This document shows positions 1-8,359 of a stretch of DNA of 64,000 nt, piece after piece. Origin of the DNA: Streptomyces sp. NRRL S-244 (GTDB lineage: Bacteria; Actinomycetota; Actinomycetes; Streptomycetales; Streptomycetaceae); NCBI RefSeq assembly GCF_000717915.1, contig NZ_JOCX01000007.1:1-64000 (forward strand), given 5' to 3'. Position 1 is the first letter of the stretch. Every line of letters begins with the position of its first letter. The notes under the pieces are model-generated. The model searched no databases and was not told the DNA's origin. It worked only from the letters and a program-made list of their open reading frames with translations. Both the position numbers and the translations under genes were made by a program.

Positions 1-80
1 TCCCCATCACCGCAACCGCCACCGACACCACCACGGCAACCGCCACCACCACCTTCCCCCTCACCATCAACTGGTTCTGA
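1..80 (+). CDS. C-terminal end of a probable Ig-like (He_PIG-type) repeat protein, 5' truncated by the window
   Basis: Only the last 25 codons are visible. They read in the frame ending at the TGA at 78-80, with almost every third base G or C, as expected for a real Streptomyces gene. The peptide is rich in Thr and Ala and ends ITATATDTTTATATTTF followed by PLTINWF. This alternating pattern resembles the last strands of bacterial Ig-like (putative Ig, He_PIG) domains, which often end in a TFTWTV-type strand. Such domains sit at the C-terminus of secreted enzymes or surface proteins. The family call is an inference from a short tail; the catalytic part, if any, lies outside the window. Confidence 0.45.
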   Translation, partial: PITATATDTTTATATTTFPLTINWF

Positions 81-283
81 TCAGCGGCGGCCGGGGGCGC
101 GGCGGTGTTCCAGGAAGGCCGTGAACGGGGCGATCCCGGTGCCCGGGCCGACCATCACGGCCGGTGTCCCGGGCCCTGCGGGCGGAAGTGCGCCGAGCGC
201 CGGACGAACATGACGGGCGGCGCCGCCCCGGGGTTACGAGCGGCTGCGCGGGCGCGCCCACCGGCCGTGAGGTGCGCGTTCAC
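81..283 (-). pseudogene. Relic of a sulfite-reductase/P450-reductase type flavoprotein (FAD/NADPH domain)
   Basis: On the minus strand one frame reads [15 protein letters not shown], which matches the stretch before the NADPH-binding loop of CysJ/diflavin reductases. A frame shifted by two bases continues [20 protein letters not shown], the highly conserved nucleotide-binding motif of the same family, and then stops after EHRRAPGRR at 81-83. In intact proteins the two motifs are a few residues apart in one frame, and about 90 more residues follow. Here the 5' part is missing because the neighbouring gene ends at 299, the frame is broken near 181, and the 3' part is lost. I read it as the decayed remnant of a once complete reductase gene. 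A frameshift error in the assembly would explain the shift but not the missing ends. Confidence 0.5.
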
Positions 284-298
284 GTGAGCACGACCGGG

Positions 299-1483
299 TC
301 AGCCGTGCCAGATCTTCTCGTACGCCTCCTGGTAGCCCTCGGGATCCCAGGAGGTGGCCCCGGCGCTGTTCTCGGCCGTCGCGATGTGCACGGGAGCCAC
401 GTATCCGCTGGCCGGCTGCCCGGCGAAGGCGCGGTTGAACTCGTCGACGATCTGCCAGCCCTGCTGCGAGAGCGGCTCCGGGACGGTGGCGGCCTGGTAC
501 TGCTCGCTGTTGATGCGCCGGAAGGCGGACGGGTCCCCGTCCCCGGCGCCGATGTTGAAGGGCGGCCCGGCGCCGGGCTTGCCCGCGGCGCGGAAGGCGG
601 GCGCGGCATCGTCGAAGTAGAGGTCGTTGATGGCGACGGAGTACGTCCACCGCTTCTGGAGCCGGGACAGCAGCGAGGCGACCTCCTGGGGGGTGCGCCG
701 GCTCGCGTCCGGGATCGGGATGTTCTTGTGCGCCAGGAGCTCGACGCCCGGGCAGGCGGCGAGCCGCTGCTCGATCAGCTTGGACTTCGTACCGGCGAAC
801 GGGATCGAGTCGTCGGTGAACACGACGACCCCGGCGGCCCCCTCGGACCGGGCGATGACCCAGTCCGCGCTGGCCTTCGCCACCTCCTCCACCTTCGTGG
901 TGACGTTGGTGAAGAGCCGGGGGTTCGTGCTCGGGCCGGGGGCGCTGACCGCGTGCCAGCCGATGAGCGGGATGCCCGCGGCCTCGGCCCGCGCCACCTG
1001 CTGCGAGGTCAGCCGGGGATCGAAGCCGCCGATGACGATGCCCGAGGGCTTGAGGGTGATCGCCTGGCTGAGCGCCGCCTGGATGCCGGCCGGGGTGCCC
1101 TCCCCGTCGATCACCCGGACGTTCCAGCCGATGGCCTGCGCGGCCTCCTGTACGCCCTTCGCGACTCCCGCGACGCCCGGGTTGGTCATGGTCTGCGCGA
1201 CGTAGACGAGGTTCTTGCCGGAGACCGCTTCGGGACCGCTGGTGGGGCCGTTCCACGCGGTGTCGGTGCTCTCGGCCCGCTGGACCGTCGCCTTCGCCTC
1301 CTGGAGGACGGCCGGGCAGCCGGCCGCGGACGGACCGGTGGCGTTCGACGAGCCGCCGCCCCCGCACCCGGCGATGGCGCCGACGGCCGCGGCCAGCAGG
1401 GCGGCGGCCGCGCGGGCGGTCCTGCGGTTCGGGCACGCCGGCTGCGTCGGATGCATCGGATGCGTTGGGTACTTCGGGTACAC
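299..1483 (-). CDS. Ribose-type sugar ABC transporter substrate-binding lipoprotein
   Basis: A 394-aa lipoprotein that should bind a sugar outside the membrane and hand it to the permease encoded next. The N-terminus has Arg residues, a hydrophobic stretch and the lipobox AIAGC, with the lipidated Cys at about residue 40. The mature part has the Peripla_BP_4 pattern of RbsB-like proteins: VYVAQTMTNPGVAGVAKGVQ, then GIVIGGFDP and a C-terminal EPLSQQGWQIVDEFNRAFAG. The GTG start at 1483 is preceded by AGGAGC at a spacing of four bases. The mature N-terminus is preceded by an odd Pro/His/Tyr-rich leader (YPKYPTHPMHPTQP). It is the last gene of an ATPase-permease-binding protein set transcribed leftward, 17 nt after the permease. 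The substrate is not readable from sequence; an unphosphorylated monosaccharide is the family norm. Confidence 0.85.
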   Translation of the reverse strand: MYPKYPTHPMHPTQPACPNRRTARAAAALLAAAVGAIAGCGGGGSSNATGPSAAGCPAVLQEAKATVQRAESTDTAWNGPTSGPEAVSGKNLVYVAQTMTNPGVAGVAKGVQEAAQAIGWNVRVIDGEGTPAGIQAALSQAITLKPSGIVIGGFDPRLTSQQVARAEAAGIPLIGWHAVSAPGPSTNPRLFTNVTTKVEEVAKASADWVIARSEGAAGVVVFTDDSIPFAGTKSKLIEQRLAACPGVELLAHKNIPIPDASRRTPQEVASLLSRLQKRWTYSVAINDLYFDDAAPAFRAAGKPGAGPPFNIGAGDGDPSAFRRINSEQYQAATVPEPLSQQGWQIVDEFNRAFAGQPASGYVAPVHIATAENSAGATSWDPEGYQEAYEKIWHG

Positions 1484-1500
1484 GGTGCTCCTGAGCTTGT

Positions 1501-2574
1501 CTAGGGGGTGCCGGTGCCTGTGCCTGTGCTGGTGCCGTCGTCGTCCGCCGTCGCGACGGCGTCGGTACGCAGCCGACGCCGGGCCGAGTAGCCGGCCAGG
1601 CCGACCGCGATGAGCAGCGTGCAGCCGTTGAACAGCGGAGTGGCCCAGAACTGGGCGCCGAGCTGGCCGATCCCGGCGAGCCCGATGGCCAGTACGGCCA
1701 CGGCCACGAGGGTCCCGATGGCGTTGGCCCGGCCCGGCCTGATCGCGGTGGAGCCGAGCAGCGCTCCGACGAACGCGGGCAGCAGGTAGTCCAGGCCGAC
1801 GCTCGGGTTGCCGATCTGCTGCTGCGCGGCGAGCAGCACGCCGGCGAACCCGACGATCGTGCTGGAGCAGGCGAAGGCGTAGACGCAGTACCGGTGGGTG
1901 GGGATGCCGATGATTTCCGCGGCCCGGGGGTTGGAGCCGATGACGTACAGGTACCGGCCGAACGGCAGCCGCTCCAGCACCAGCCACAGGACGATGACGA
2001 GGCCGAGGACGTAGAAGGCGGGGACCGGCAGGCCGAGGAACCGGGCGTCGTAGAGGTCGGTGAAGGCGGCCGGGAGACCGTCGGGACCGGGGACGATCCG
2101 GCCCCCGTCGGTGATCCAGCCGGTGATGGCGTACATGATGCTGCCGGTGCCGAGCGTGGCGATGAAGGCGTCGATGCGGGCGAACTCGACGATGACCCCG
2201 TTCACGGCGCCGGCCAGCGTTCCTCCGAGGACGACCGTGAGGCAGGCGAGCGGCCAGGGCCAGCCCTTCTCGACGATGAGGAACAGCACCAGGACGTGTG
2301 CCAGACCCAGGCCGTAGCCGATGGACAGGTCGAACTTGCCGCTCGCGATGGGGACCGTCACGCCGAGCGCGAGGATGGCCGGGATCGACTGGTTGGAAAG
2401 GATCGAGGAGACGTTGTCCAGCGTGGGGAAGGTGTCCGGCAGGAGGACGGTGAAGAGCAGGAACAGCAGGACGGTGAGGGCCAGCAGCCCGTACGTGCCG
2501 ATGAAGTGCCCGTGCCCGCGCCGGTGCCCGTGCCGCTGAGCCGGCCGCGTGAGGCGGGACGACGACGGGCTCAC
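1501..2574 (-). CDS. Ribose-type sugar ABC transporter permease (RbsC/BPD_transp_2 family)
   Basis: A 357-aa polytopic membrane protein with about eight to ten hydrophobic helices, beginning with GLLALTVLLFLLFTVLLP. It carries the family marker IASGKFDLSIGYGLGLAHV near residue 90 (the SGGIDLSVG-like motif of RbsC/XylH permeases) and a cytoplasmic loop containing GSNPRAAEIIGIPTHR. The GTG start at 2574 overlaps the ATPase stop codon (GTGA), so the two genes are translationally coupled. The C-terminus after the last helix is a low-complexity Gly/Thr tail (DDDGTSTGTGTGTP), encoded by a GTGCCN-type repeat, and the N-terminus has a similar repeat. It should form the membrane channel with the double ATPase upstream. 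Confidence 0.88.
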   Translation of the reverse strand: MSPSSSRLTRPAQRHGHRRGHGHFIGTYGLLALTVLLFLLFTVLLPDTFPTLDNVSSILSNQSIPAILALGVTVPIASGKFDLSIGYGLGLAHVLVLFLIVEKGWPWPLACLTVVLGGTLAGAVNGVIVEFARIDAFIATLGTGSIMYAITGWITDGGRIVPGPDGLPAAFTDLYDARFLGLPVPAFYVLGLVIVLWLVLERLPFGRYLYVIGSNPRAAEIIGIPTHRYCVYAFACSSTIVGFAGVLLAAQQQIGNPSVGLDYLLPAFVGALLGSTAIRPGRANAIGTLVAVAVLAIGLAGIGQLGAQFWATPLFNGCTLLIAVGLAGYSARRRLRTDAVATADDDGTSTGTGTGTP

Positions 2575-4211
2575 CTGCCCTCCGCGCTTCCGGTGATCGC
2601 GGGCAGGGCCGAGGCGGTGCGGGTGAGTTCGGTGATGCTCAGGGCTTCCCCCGCGAGCTCCGCCACCACGGTCCCCCGCCCGAACACCAGCGCGCGGTGA
2701 CACACGTCGGCGATCTCCTCGAAATCGCTGGAGATGAGCAGGACCGCCAACCCGCCGGCCAGCGCTTCGTCCAGGAGCCGGTGGATCGACGCCTTGGCGC
2801 CGACGTCGACGCCGGCCGTCGGCTCTTCGAGGATCAGCAGGCGCAGACGGCCCCGGAGGCGGCGCCCGACCATGACCTTCTGCTGGTTGCCGCCGGACAG
2901 GGTGGCGATCGGCACCTCGCTGTCGCGGGGGAGTACGGAGAACCGCTCGATCAGGGCGGCCGCCTCGGCCCGCTCGCGCCGCGGAGCGATCCAGTGCCAG
3001 GCCGGCACTCCGGCGGCCCGGGGATTGGCCAGGAAGTTCTCCCGTACCGTCAGTTCCGCGGCGCAGCCCTCCTCCTGCCGGTTGGCGGCCACGAAGCCGA
3101 CCCCGGCACCGAGGGCGGCGGCGACCGTACGGGGGTGGTACGGGCGGCCGTCGAGCAGCGCCCGCCCGCCGAACGGCGGCAGTGCGCCGGCGAGGGCGCG
3201 GCCGAGGTGCATGTGGCCGGCGCCGGTCAGGCCGACCATGCCGAGGACCTCGCCCTCGCGCAGCTCCAGGCTGACGGGACCGGTGCGTTCGGTCGTCACT
3301 CCGTCGAGGCGCAGCACGGGCGGGCGGCGGGCGAATGGGGATGCGGATGCGTATGCGGGTGCGGGTGCGGGTGCGGGTGCGGGCAGGGATGCGGGCGCGG
3401 GGGCTGCGGCGCGGGGCGGGCGCCTGGCCGGCTCGTGGCCCACGATGTCGCGCACCAGCCGGGCCGGGCCGTACGCGGCGAGGGGACCCTGGCTGACGAG
3501 CCGGCCGTCGCGCAGGACGGCGAAGGAGTCGGCGACCTCGTACACCTCGTCGAGCCGGTGGCTGACGTAGAGGATGCCGTGCCCCCGGTCGCGCAGGGCG
3601 TGCAGGACGCCGAAGAGGCGCGCGCAGTCCGCGGCGGGGAGGGTGGCGGTCGGCTCGTCGAGGACGAAGAGCTCCGCCCGCCTCGCCAGGCCGCGGGCGA
3701 TCGCGACCAGTGAGCGTTCGGCGGGCGCGAGGTCGGCGATCCGGGCGTCGGCGGCCAGGTGCCCGGCGACGATGCCCAGGGCCTCGGCGCAGCGCTCCCG
3801 GGTCTGCCGCCAGGAGATCAGGCCGTGGCGGCGCGGGTATCCGGTGCCCAGGGCGATGTTCTCGGCGACGGTCATCCACTCGACCAGGCCGAGGTCCTGG
3901 TGGATGAAGGACATGCTGTGCGAGGCCGCCTCGGAGCCGAGCGGGTGCCCGGCCACGGTCACCTCGCCCTCGTCGGCGCGGTGGACCCCGGCGAGCACCT
4001 TGATGAGGGTGGACTTCCCGGCGCCGTTGGGGCCGAGGAGGGCGAGGACGCTGCCGCCGTGGACGTCGAGGCTGACCGCGTCCAGGGCGACGGTGCCGCC
4101 GAACCGCTTGCCGAGACCGCGCATCCGGACGAGGGGTTCTGCGCCGGAGGGCGGGGGCGAAGGCGGGGGTGAGGGCGTGGGGCTGTCGGGAGTGGCGGGA
4201 GTGTCATGCAC
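2571..4211 (-). CDS. Ribose-type sugar ABC transporter ATP-binding protein with two ABC domains (RbsA/MglA type)
   Basis: A 546-aa double ABC ATPase that energises uptake through the permease. Domain 1 (about residues 27-250) has the Walker A GPNGAGKST and the Walker B region LFVLDEPTATLPAAD. Domain 2 (about 300-535) has the degenerate Walker A region GLTGAGHMHLG typical of RbsA second halves, a good signature LSGGNQQKV and the Walker B LLILEEPTAGVDVG. Between them lies a Pro/Ala linker (PAPAPAPAPAYASASP) encoded by a GGGTGC hexamer repeat near 3350-3400. The short Pro-rich N-terminus (TPSPPPSPPPSG) is also unusual. The gene heads the operon; the ATG at 4211 has GGAG about ten bases upstream. 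No sugar kinase or regulator lies in the operon, so the sugar cannot be inferred. Confidence 0.9.
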   Translation of the reverse strand: MHDTPATPDSPTPSPPPSPPPSGAEPLVRMRGLGKRFGGTVALDAVSLDVHGGSVLALLGPNGAGKSTLIKVLAGVHRADEGEVTVAGHPLGSEAASHSMSFIHQDLGLVEWMTVAENIALGTGYPRRHGLISWRQTRERCAEALGIVAGHLAADARIADLAPAERSLVAIARGLARRAELFVLDEPTATLPAADCARLFGVLHALRDRGHGILYVSHRLDEVYEVADSFAVLRDGRLVSQGPLAAYGPARLVRDIVGHEPARRPPRAAAPAPASLPAPAPAPAPAYASASPFARRPPVLRLDGVTTERTGPVSLELREGEVLGMVGLTGAGHMHLGRALAGALPPFGGRALLDGRPYHPRTVAAALGAGVGFVAANRQEEGCAAELTVRENFLANPRAAGVPAWHWIAPRRERAEAAALIERFSVLPRDSEVPIATLSGGNQQKVMVGRRLRGRLRLLILEEPTAGVDVGAKASIHRLLDEALAGGLAVLLISSDFEEIADVCHRALVFGRGTVVAELAGEALSITELTRTASALPAITGSAEGR

Positions 4212-4286
4212 GGACTTCTCCGGGGCCGCCTGGGGAGATGGTGCTGCGGGGAGGTGCAGCGTGAAGCGGTGAGGACATCGGTGATG

Positions 4287-7127
4287 CTACTGCCGGCAGT
4301 GGAGATATGGGCGATATGTCGGCCGCCAGGCCGCGTCCAGGGCGCATTCGGCCCAGATGACCTTGCCGTGCGTGGTGTACCGGGTGCCCCAGGCGTGGGC
4401 GAGCTGTGCGACGAGGAAGAGCCCGCGGCCGCCCTCCTCCGTGGTGGCCGCCCGCCGCAGGTGCGGGGCGGTGTTGCTGCCGTCGGCGACCTCGCAGATC
4501 AGCGAGCGGTCGTGGACCAGGCGTACCTGGATGGGCTCGGTGCCGTAGCGGACCGCGTTGGTGACCAGCTCGCTCAGCATCAGCTCGGCGGCGAACGCCA
4601 GCTCGTCCAGCCCCCAGTCGGCGAGCTGGCGGGTCGCGGCGGCGCGGACGCCGGCGACCAGGGACGGGTCGGCGGACACGTTCCAGGTGGCGATCCGGTC
4701 GGCGGGCACGGTACGGGTGCGGGCGACGAGCAGCGCGATGTCATCGGCGGGGTGCTTGGGCGCCACGGCGTCGATGACCGCCTGGCAGGTGTCCTCGGGC
4801 GAGCGGTCCGGCTCGGCCAGGGTGCGGCTCAGCTGGTCGAGGGCCACGTCGAGGTCACGTTCGCGGTCCTCGATCAGTCCGTCCGTGTACAGGACCAGCG
4901 TGCTGCCCTCGGGGAGCTCGATCTCCGCCGTCTCGAAGGGCAGGCCGCCCAGGCCCAGCGGCGGTCCGGCGGGCAGCTCGGGGAAGGTCACCCGGCCGCC
5001 CGGGTGGACGAGCGCGGGCGGGGGGTGCCCGGCGCGGGCCATGGTGCACAGCCGCGACGTGGGGTCGTAGACGGCGTAGAGGCAGGTGGCGCCGACGATG
5101 CCGGTGCTGCCGGAGTCGTTGTCACCGCCCTCCTCCCGGTCGAGGCGCACCAGGAGGTTGTCCAGGTGCGTGAGGAGCTCGTCGGGGGCGAGTTCCAGCT
5201 CGGCGAAATTGCGGGCGGCCGTACGCAGCCGGCCCATGGTGGCGGCGGCGTGCAGTCCGTGGCCGACGACGTCCCCCACGAGGAGGGCGACGCGGGTGCC
5301 GGAGAGCGGGATGACGTCGAACCAGTCGCCGCCCACCCCGGATTCGGCGGGCAGGTAGCGGTGCGCGACTTCGACGGCGCCCTGCTCGGGCACGCCGTGC
5401 GGAAGCAGGCTCTCCTGCAGGGCCAGGGCCAGGGTGTGCTCGCGGGTGTAGCGGCGTGCGTTGTCGATGCACAGGGCGGCGCGGGCCGCGAGCTCCTGGG
5501 CCAGCCAGCTGTCGTCCTCCCCGAACGGGGCGGGGTCCTGCGAACGGTAGAAGCTGGCGATGCCGAGCAGGACTCCGCGGGCGAGGAGGGGAACGGAGAC
5601 GAGGGAGTGCACGCCGCGGGAGAGGATCCCCTGCGCGTGCTCGGGCTCCTGGCCGATCCAGCCGACGGCCTCCCGCAGGTCGGGCTCCAGCACCGCCTGC
5701 CCGCTGTCCAGGCACCGCATGTGGGGGGTGCCGGCGCGCAGCTCCACCCGGCCGACGGGGTAGAAGGGGCAGTCCTCGCGTATGCCGTGGACCACCGTGC
5801 GGTGCAGCTCGCTCCGGGGATCGGCGGACTCCTCGCCGCGCAGTACGGCCTCCGGCACGTCGATGGTGACGTAGTCGGCCAGGCGCGGGACCGCCATCTC
5901 GGCGAGTTCCCACGCGGTCCGGGTCACGTCCAGTGTGGTGCCGATACGGGTGCTGGCCTCGGCCAGCAGCTCCAGGCGGCGGCGCGCCGCGACGGCGTAC
6001 TTGCCGACTTCCGGCTCGCCCACCAGCACCAGGCCCCTGACCTTGCCGGGGGCGGGTGCGCCACGGGCGGGCGGTGCCGCGTCGGACGGGCCGGGAGGTG
6101 TCCCGTGCGGCGATCCGTGGGGCGATCCGTGCGCGCCGTACGGTGACCCGTGCGCTCCGTGCGGCGGTCCCGCACCGGTCGCGACGGACAGGTGGTGGTG
6201 CTCGGGCGGCGGCTCGCCGGTGAACACCGCCTCGACGACGATGCCCTCCACCCCGGAGCGGCTCGTCACCGGGCTGCTCAGCAGCGTGACCCCCCGCCCG
6301 TGGGGCAGGAACACCTCGACGGCGGCCCGCCCGGTCGAGGAGATGAGCTCGGTGGCCTTCTCCTTGAGGATCATCTGATCGTGCAGGTCCAGCCCGCTGT
6401 CGCCGAGCTGCTCCAGCCCGATCATCGGCCCCTGCCCGGGATCCGCGCCGTTCCGGGCCAGGTGGCCGGCGTCGAGGTACGCCCGCAGCAGCGCGCGCTC
6501 CCGCTCCGAACGCTGCTCCATCAGCCGCCGCTCGATGGACTCGGCGGCCCGGCGGACCAGGACGGGCAGCGCCGGGTGCTCGTAGCCGTGCGGGTACCCG
6601 AAACAGAGCACGCCGACGATGTGCCCGCTCAGCTGGTCGCGGATCGGGATCGCGGAACAGGCGTTCGACTGGGAGCGCTCGGCGAAGTGCTCGGCCCCGT
6701 AGACCTGCACCAGGTGCCGTTCGGTGAGTGCGAGACCGATGCCGTTGGTCCCCGCGAACCGCTCGGCGAAGACGAAGCCGGGGACGCTCTGGATGGGCGG
6801 CAGGCTGCGGGCCAGGGTGGGCTCCCCGAAGCGGCGCTGGAGCACCGTCCCGTTCCCGTCGGCGAGGGAGACGTTCATCTGGCTGCCCGCGAACCGGGAC
6901 GCCAGCTGGTCGAGCACGGGCTGGGCCGCGTGTACGAGCCGGCTGTCCGGGTCGAAATCGTCCCGGTACGGAAGGTCCGTCTGGTCCGGCGAGAGTCCGA
7001 GGGACTGGCAGCGCTGCCACGAGTCCAAGATCGGGCTCCGTACCCCGTCCGCGATCGGCTCGCCCACCAGGAACCGCTCACGGGAGCGTGCGGGGCCGAT
7101 CTGCTCTCCCGTGGCCCCCATACGCAT
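4287..7127 (-). CDS. Multidomain SpoIIE-family PP2C phosphatase with GAF sensors and an anti-sigma-type ATPase domain
   Basis: A protein of about 946 aa that probably controls an anti-sigma/anti-anti-sigma switch. The N-terminus (about 20-200) resembles the GAF-type sensor of AcoR-like activators (SWQRCQSLGLSPDQ, ERFAGTNGIGLAL). A second GAF domain (about 385-555) has LTSI-type start STRIGTTLDVTRTAWELAEM. The PP2C/SpoIIE core (about 580-775) shows GVGGDWFDVIPL, GDVVGHGLHAAA and LYTDGLIEDR, the metal-binding acidic residues of the family. The C-terminus (about 800-930) is a HATPase_c_2 domain with SELVTNAVRYG and GRGLFLVAQLAHAWG. A His/Gly/Ser/Pro-rich insert (GAHGSPYGAHGSPHGSPHG) sits before the second GAF. 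The start could be GTG 7130, ATG 7127 or ATG 7121; AGGGGA best fits 7127. It is monocistronic and ends 75 nt before the sugar transporter. Confidence 0.9.
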   Translation of the reverse strand: MRMGATGEQIGPARSRERFLVGEPIADGVRSPILDSWQRCQSLGLSPDQTDLPYRDDFDPDSRLVHAAQPVLDQLASRFAGSQMNVSLADGNGTVLQRRFGEPTLARSLPPIQSVPGFVFAERFAGTNGIGLALTERHLVQVYGAEHFAERSQSNACSAIPIRDQLSGHIVGVLCFGYPHGYEHPALPVLVRRAAESIERRLMEQRSERERALLRAYLDAGHLARNGADPGQGPMIGLEQLGDSGLDLHDQMILKEKATELISSTGRAAVEVFLPHGRGVTLLSSPVTSRSGVEGIVVEAVFTGEPPPEHHHLSVATGAGPPHGAHGSPYGAHGSPHGSPHGTPPGPSDAAPPARGAPAPGKVRGLVLVGEPEVGKYAVAARRRLELLAEASTRIGTTLDVTRTAWELAEMAVPRLADYVTIDVPEAVLRGEESADPRSELHRTVVHGIREDCPFYPVGRVELRAGTPHMRCLDSGQAVLEPDLREAVGWIGQEPEHAQGILSRGVHSLVSVPLLARGVLLGIASFYRSQDPAPFGEDDSWLAQELAARAALCIDNARRYTREHTLALALQESLLPHGVPEQGAVEVAHRYLPAESGVGGDWFDVIPLSGTRVALLVGDVVGHGLHAAATMGRLRTAARNFAELELAPDELLTHLDNLLVRLDREEGGDNDSGSTGIVGATCLYAVYDPTSRLCTMARAGHPPPALVHPGGRVTFPELPAGPPLGLGGLPFETAEIELPEGSTLVLYTDGLIEDRERDLDVALDQLSRTLAEPDRSPEDTCQAVIDAVAPKHPADDIALLVARTRTVPADRIATWNVSADPSLVAGVRAAATRQLADWGLDELAFAAELMLSELVTNAVRYGTEPIQVRLVHDRSLICEVADGSNTAPHLRRAATTEEGGRGLFLVAQLAHAWGTRYTTHGKVIWAECALDAAWRPTYRPYLHCRQ

Positions 7128-7218
7128 CACTTCCCCTTACCGAGCGCTCGGCCGCGGCGAGGCGCCACAGCGGAGCGCTTACACCGAGCAAGTGCTTTCC
7201 GAGTATATTCCCACCTAT

Positions 7219-7264
7219 TTGTTCGCATCAGAGGACGGCGGCTTGTCCGCATCAGAGGACGGCG
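7219..7264. repeat. Tandem 24-bp duplication spanning a stop codon
   Basis: A 22-base unit ending in GCATCAGAGGACGGCG occurs at 7219-7240 and again at 7243-7264 with one mismatch (period 24). The right copy contains the stop codon of the cyclase-family gene (7252-7254), and the left copy repeats that stop in the same frame just downstream. It looks like a recent in-frame slip duplication at the end of the gene and has no obvious function. Confidence 0.7.
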
Positions 7265-8181
7265 ACCGGATTGACGGGGGAACCCGTCCCGCCGGGCACG
7301 TTCAGCGGCGCCACGACGATCATGAACTCGTGGCGCCCCGCCCCGGCGCAGGCGGCCGAGAGCGCCTCCAGGTCCAGGTTGTCCAGCAGCGGCACCCCCA
7401 TGGCGGCCACGGCGAGGGCATGGACGGGGGAGTGCACGCCCTCGACCGGCGAGGGGCGCAGGTCGCTGTCCCCGTCGCCGCCGAGCAGCGCGACGGCCCG
7501 CTCGGCCAGCAGCGGCACGGCGTCCACGTGGAAGCCCGCGCTCGCGGCGTCGGAGTCCCAGGGGCCGAGTTCCCGGCTGCGGCGGAAGCGGCCGGAGCGC
7601 AGCAGCACCGCGCAGCCCTCGTCGATCGTCACGCCCAGTGCCCGCTCCGCCGCGAGGACGTCCTGCGCGTGGACGGCCTGCCCGGGCTCCAGCCAGTCGG
7701 CCCCGAGGACGGCGGGCAGGTCGAGGAGCACGCCCTTGGTGACGAGGGGGCCGAGCGCGGCCACCGCGCCGAATCGGGCACCCCCGGCGCCGATGGCCTC
7801 CCGCGCCGGGCGGCCCCCGTAGAGCAGCCCTTCGTACGCGACGTGCGACAGCGCGTCGAGGTGGCTGACGGCCTTGCCGTGGTAGTCGACGGCGAGGAAG
7901 TCCTTGTACGTGGCGGGTTCCGGGGCCTCCACGTCGCCGAGGTCGGACATGTAGTGCAGGGCGGGCCTGTGGTTGTCGGGTCCTGGCCGGGTGTCCCAGG
8001 GCAGCCCCAGCGGCACCGCCGTTCCGGACCGGACCAGGGCGGCGGCCCGCCGTACGTGGTCGGGGGTGACCCGGTTCCAGGCGCCGCGGTCGGCCGGGGT
8101 CCAGCGGCCCCAGGTGCGGACCTCGGCGAAGATCGCGTCGAACTCCCGACGGGAGACCCGGCGCTCGGGGCTGCTGCTCAT
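7252..8181 (-). CDS. Cyclase/kynurenine-formamidase family metal hydrolase
   Basis: A 309-aa protein of the cyclase family (PF04199), which includes kynurenine formamidases and polyketide-type cyclases. The metal-binding signature is present as YHGKAVSHLDALSHV, fitting the family's HxGTHxDxPxH pattern with H, D and H correctly spaced. Downstream GVLLDLPA and EPGQAVHAQDVLAAERALG are also typical. The ATG at 8181 has GGTGAG upstream. The gene stands alone between two phosphatase genes and is divergent from the one on its right. Family members without tryptophan-pathway neighbours often act on unknown amides or lactones, so the substrate cannot be named. The end of the gene carries a duplicated 24-bp segment. 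Confidence 0.8.
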   Translation of the reverse strand: MSSSPERRVSRREFDAIFAEVRTWGRWTPADRGAWNRVTPDHVRRAAALVRSGTAVPLGLPWDTRPGPDNHRPALHYMSDLGDVEAPEPATYKDFLAVDYHGKAVSHLDALSHVAYEGLLYGGRPAREAIGAGGARFGAVAALGPLVTKGVLLDLPAVLGADWLEPGQAVHAQDVLAAERALGVTIDEGCAVLLRSGRFRRSRELGPWDSDAASAGFHVDAVPLLAERAVALLGGDGDSDLRPSPVEGVHSPVHALAVAAMGVPLLDNLDLEALSAACAGAGRHEFMIVVAPLNVPGGTGSPVNPVAVL

Positions 8182-8359
8182 CCGGACTCACCGCTCCAAG
8201 GCTCGGCGGGGTCCCGCTCCGGGGGAGGGCGGGACCGGGGAACGGGCGCCCCGACACCCGCACCGCGTCACATGCCCGCAGGTCGCGGGCGCTACGCCTG
8301 ACAGGCCCCGCACGGGCGAACGGTGGCGGCAATCGGCTCCGACGGCGCAGGCTGGTTCC

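Noticed and set aside
1501..3879. A long minus-strand frame fusing Arg/Pro-rich sequence to the sugar permease
   Set aside because: The upstream part lies out of frame inside the ATPase gene; the GTGA overlap at 2574 gives the real permease start.
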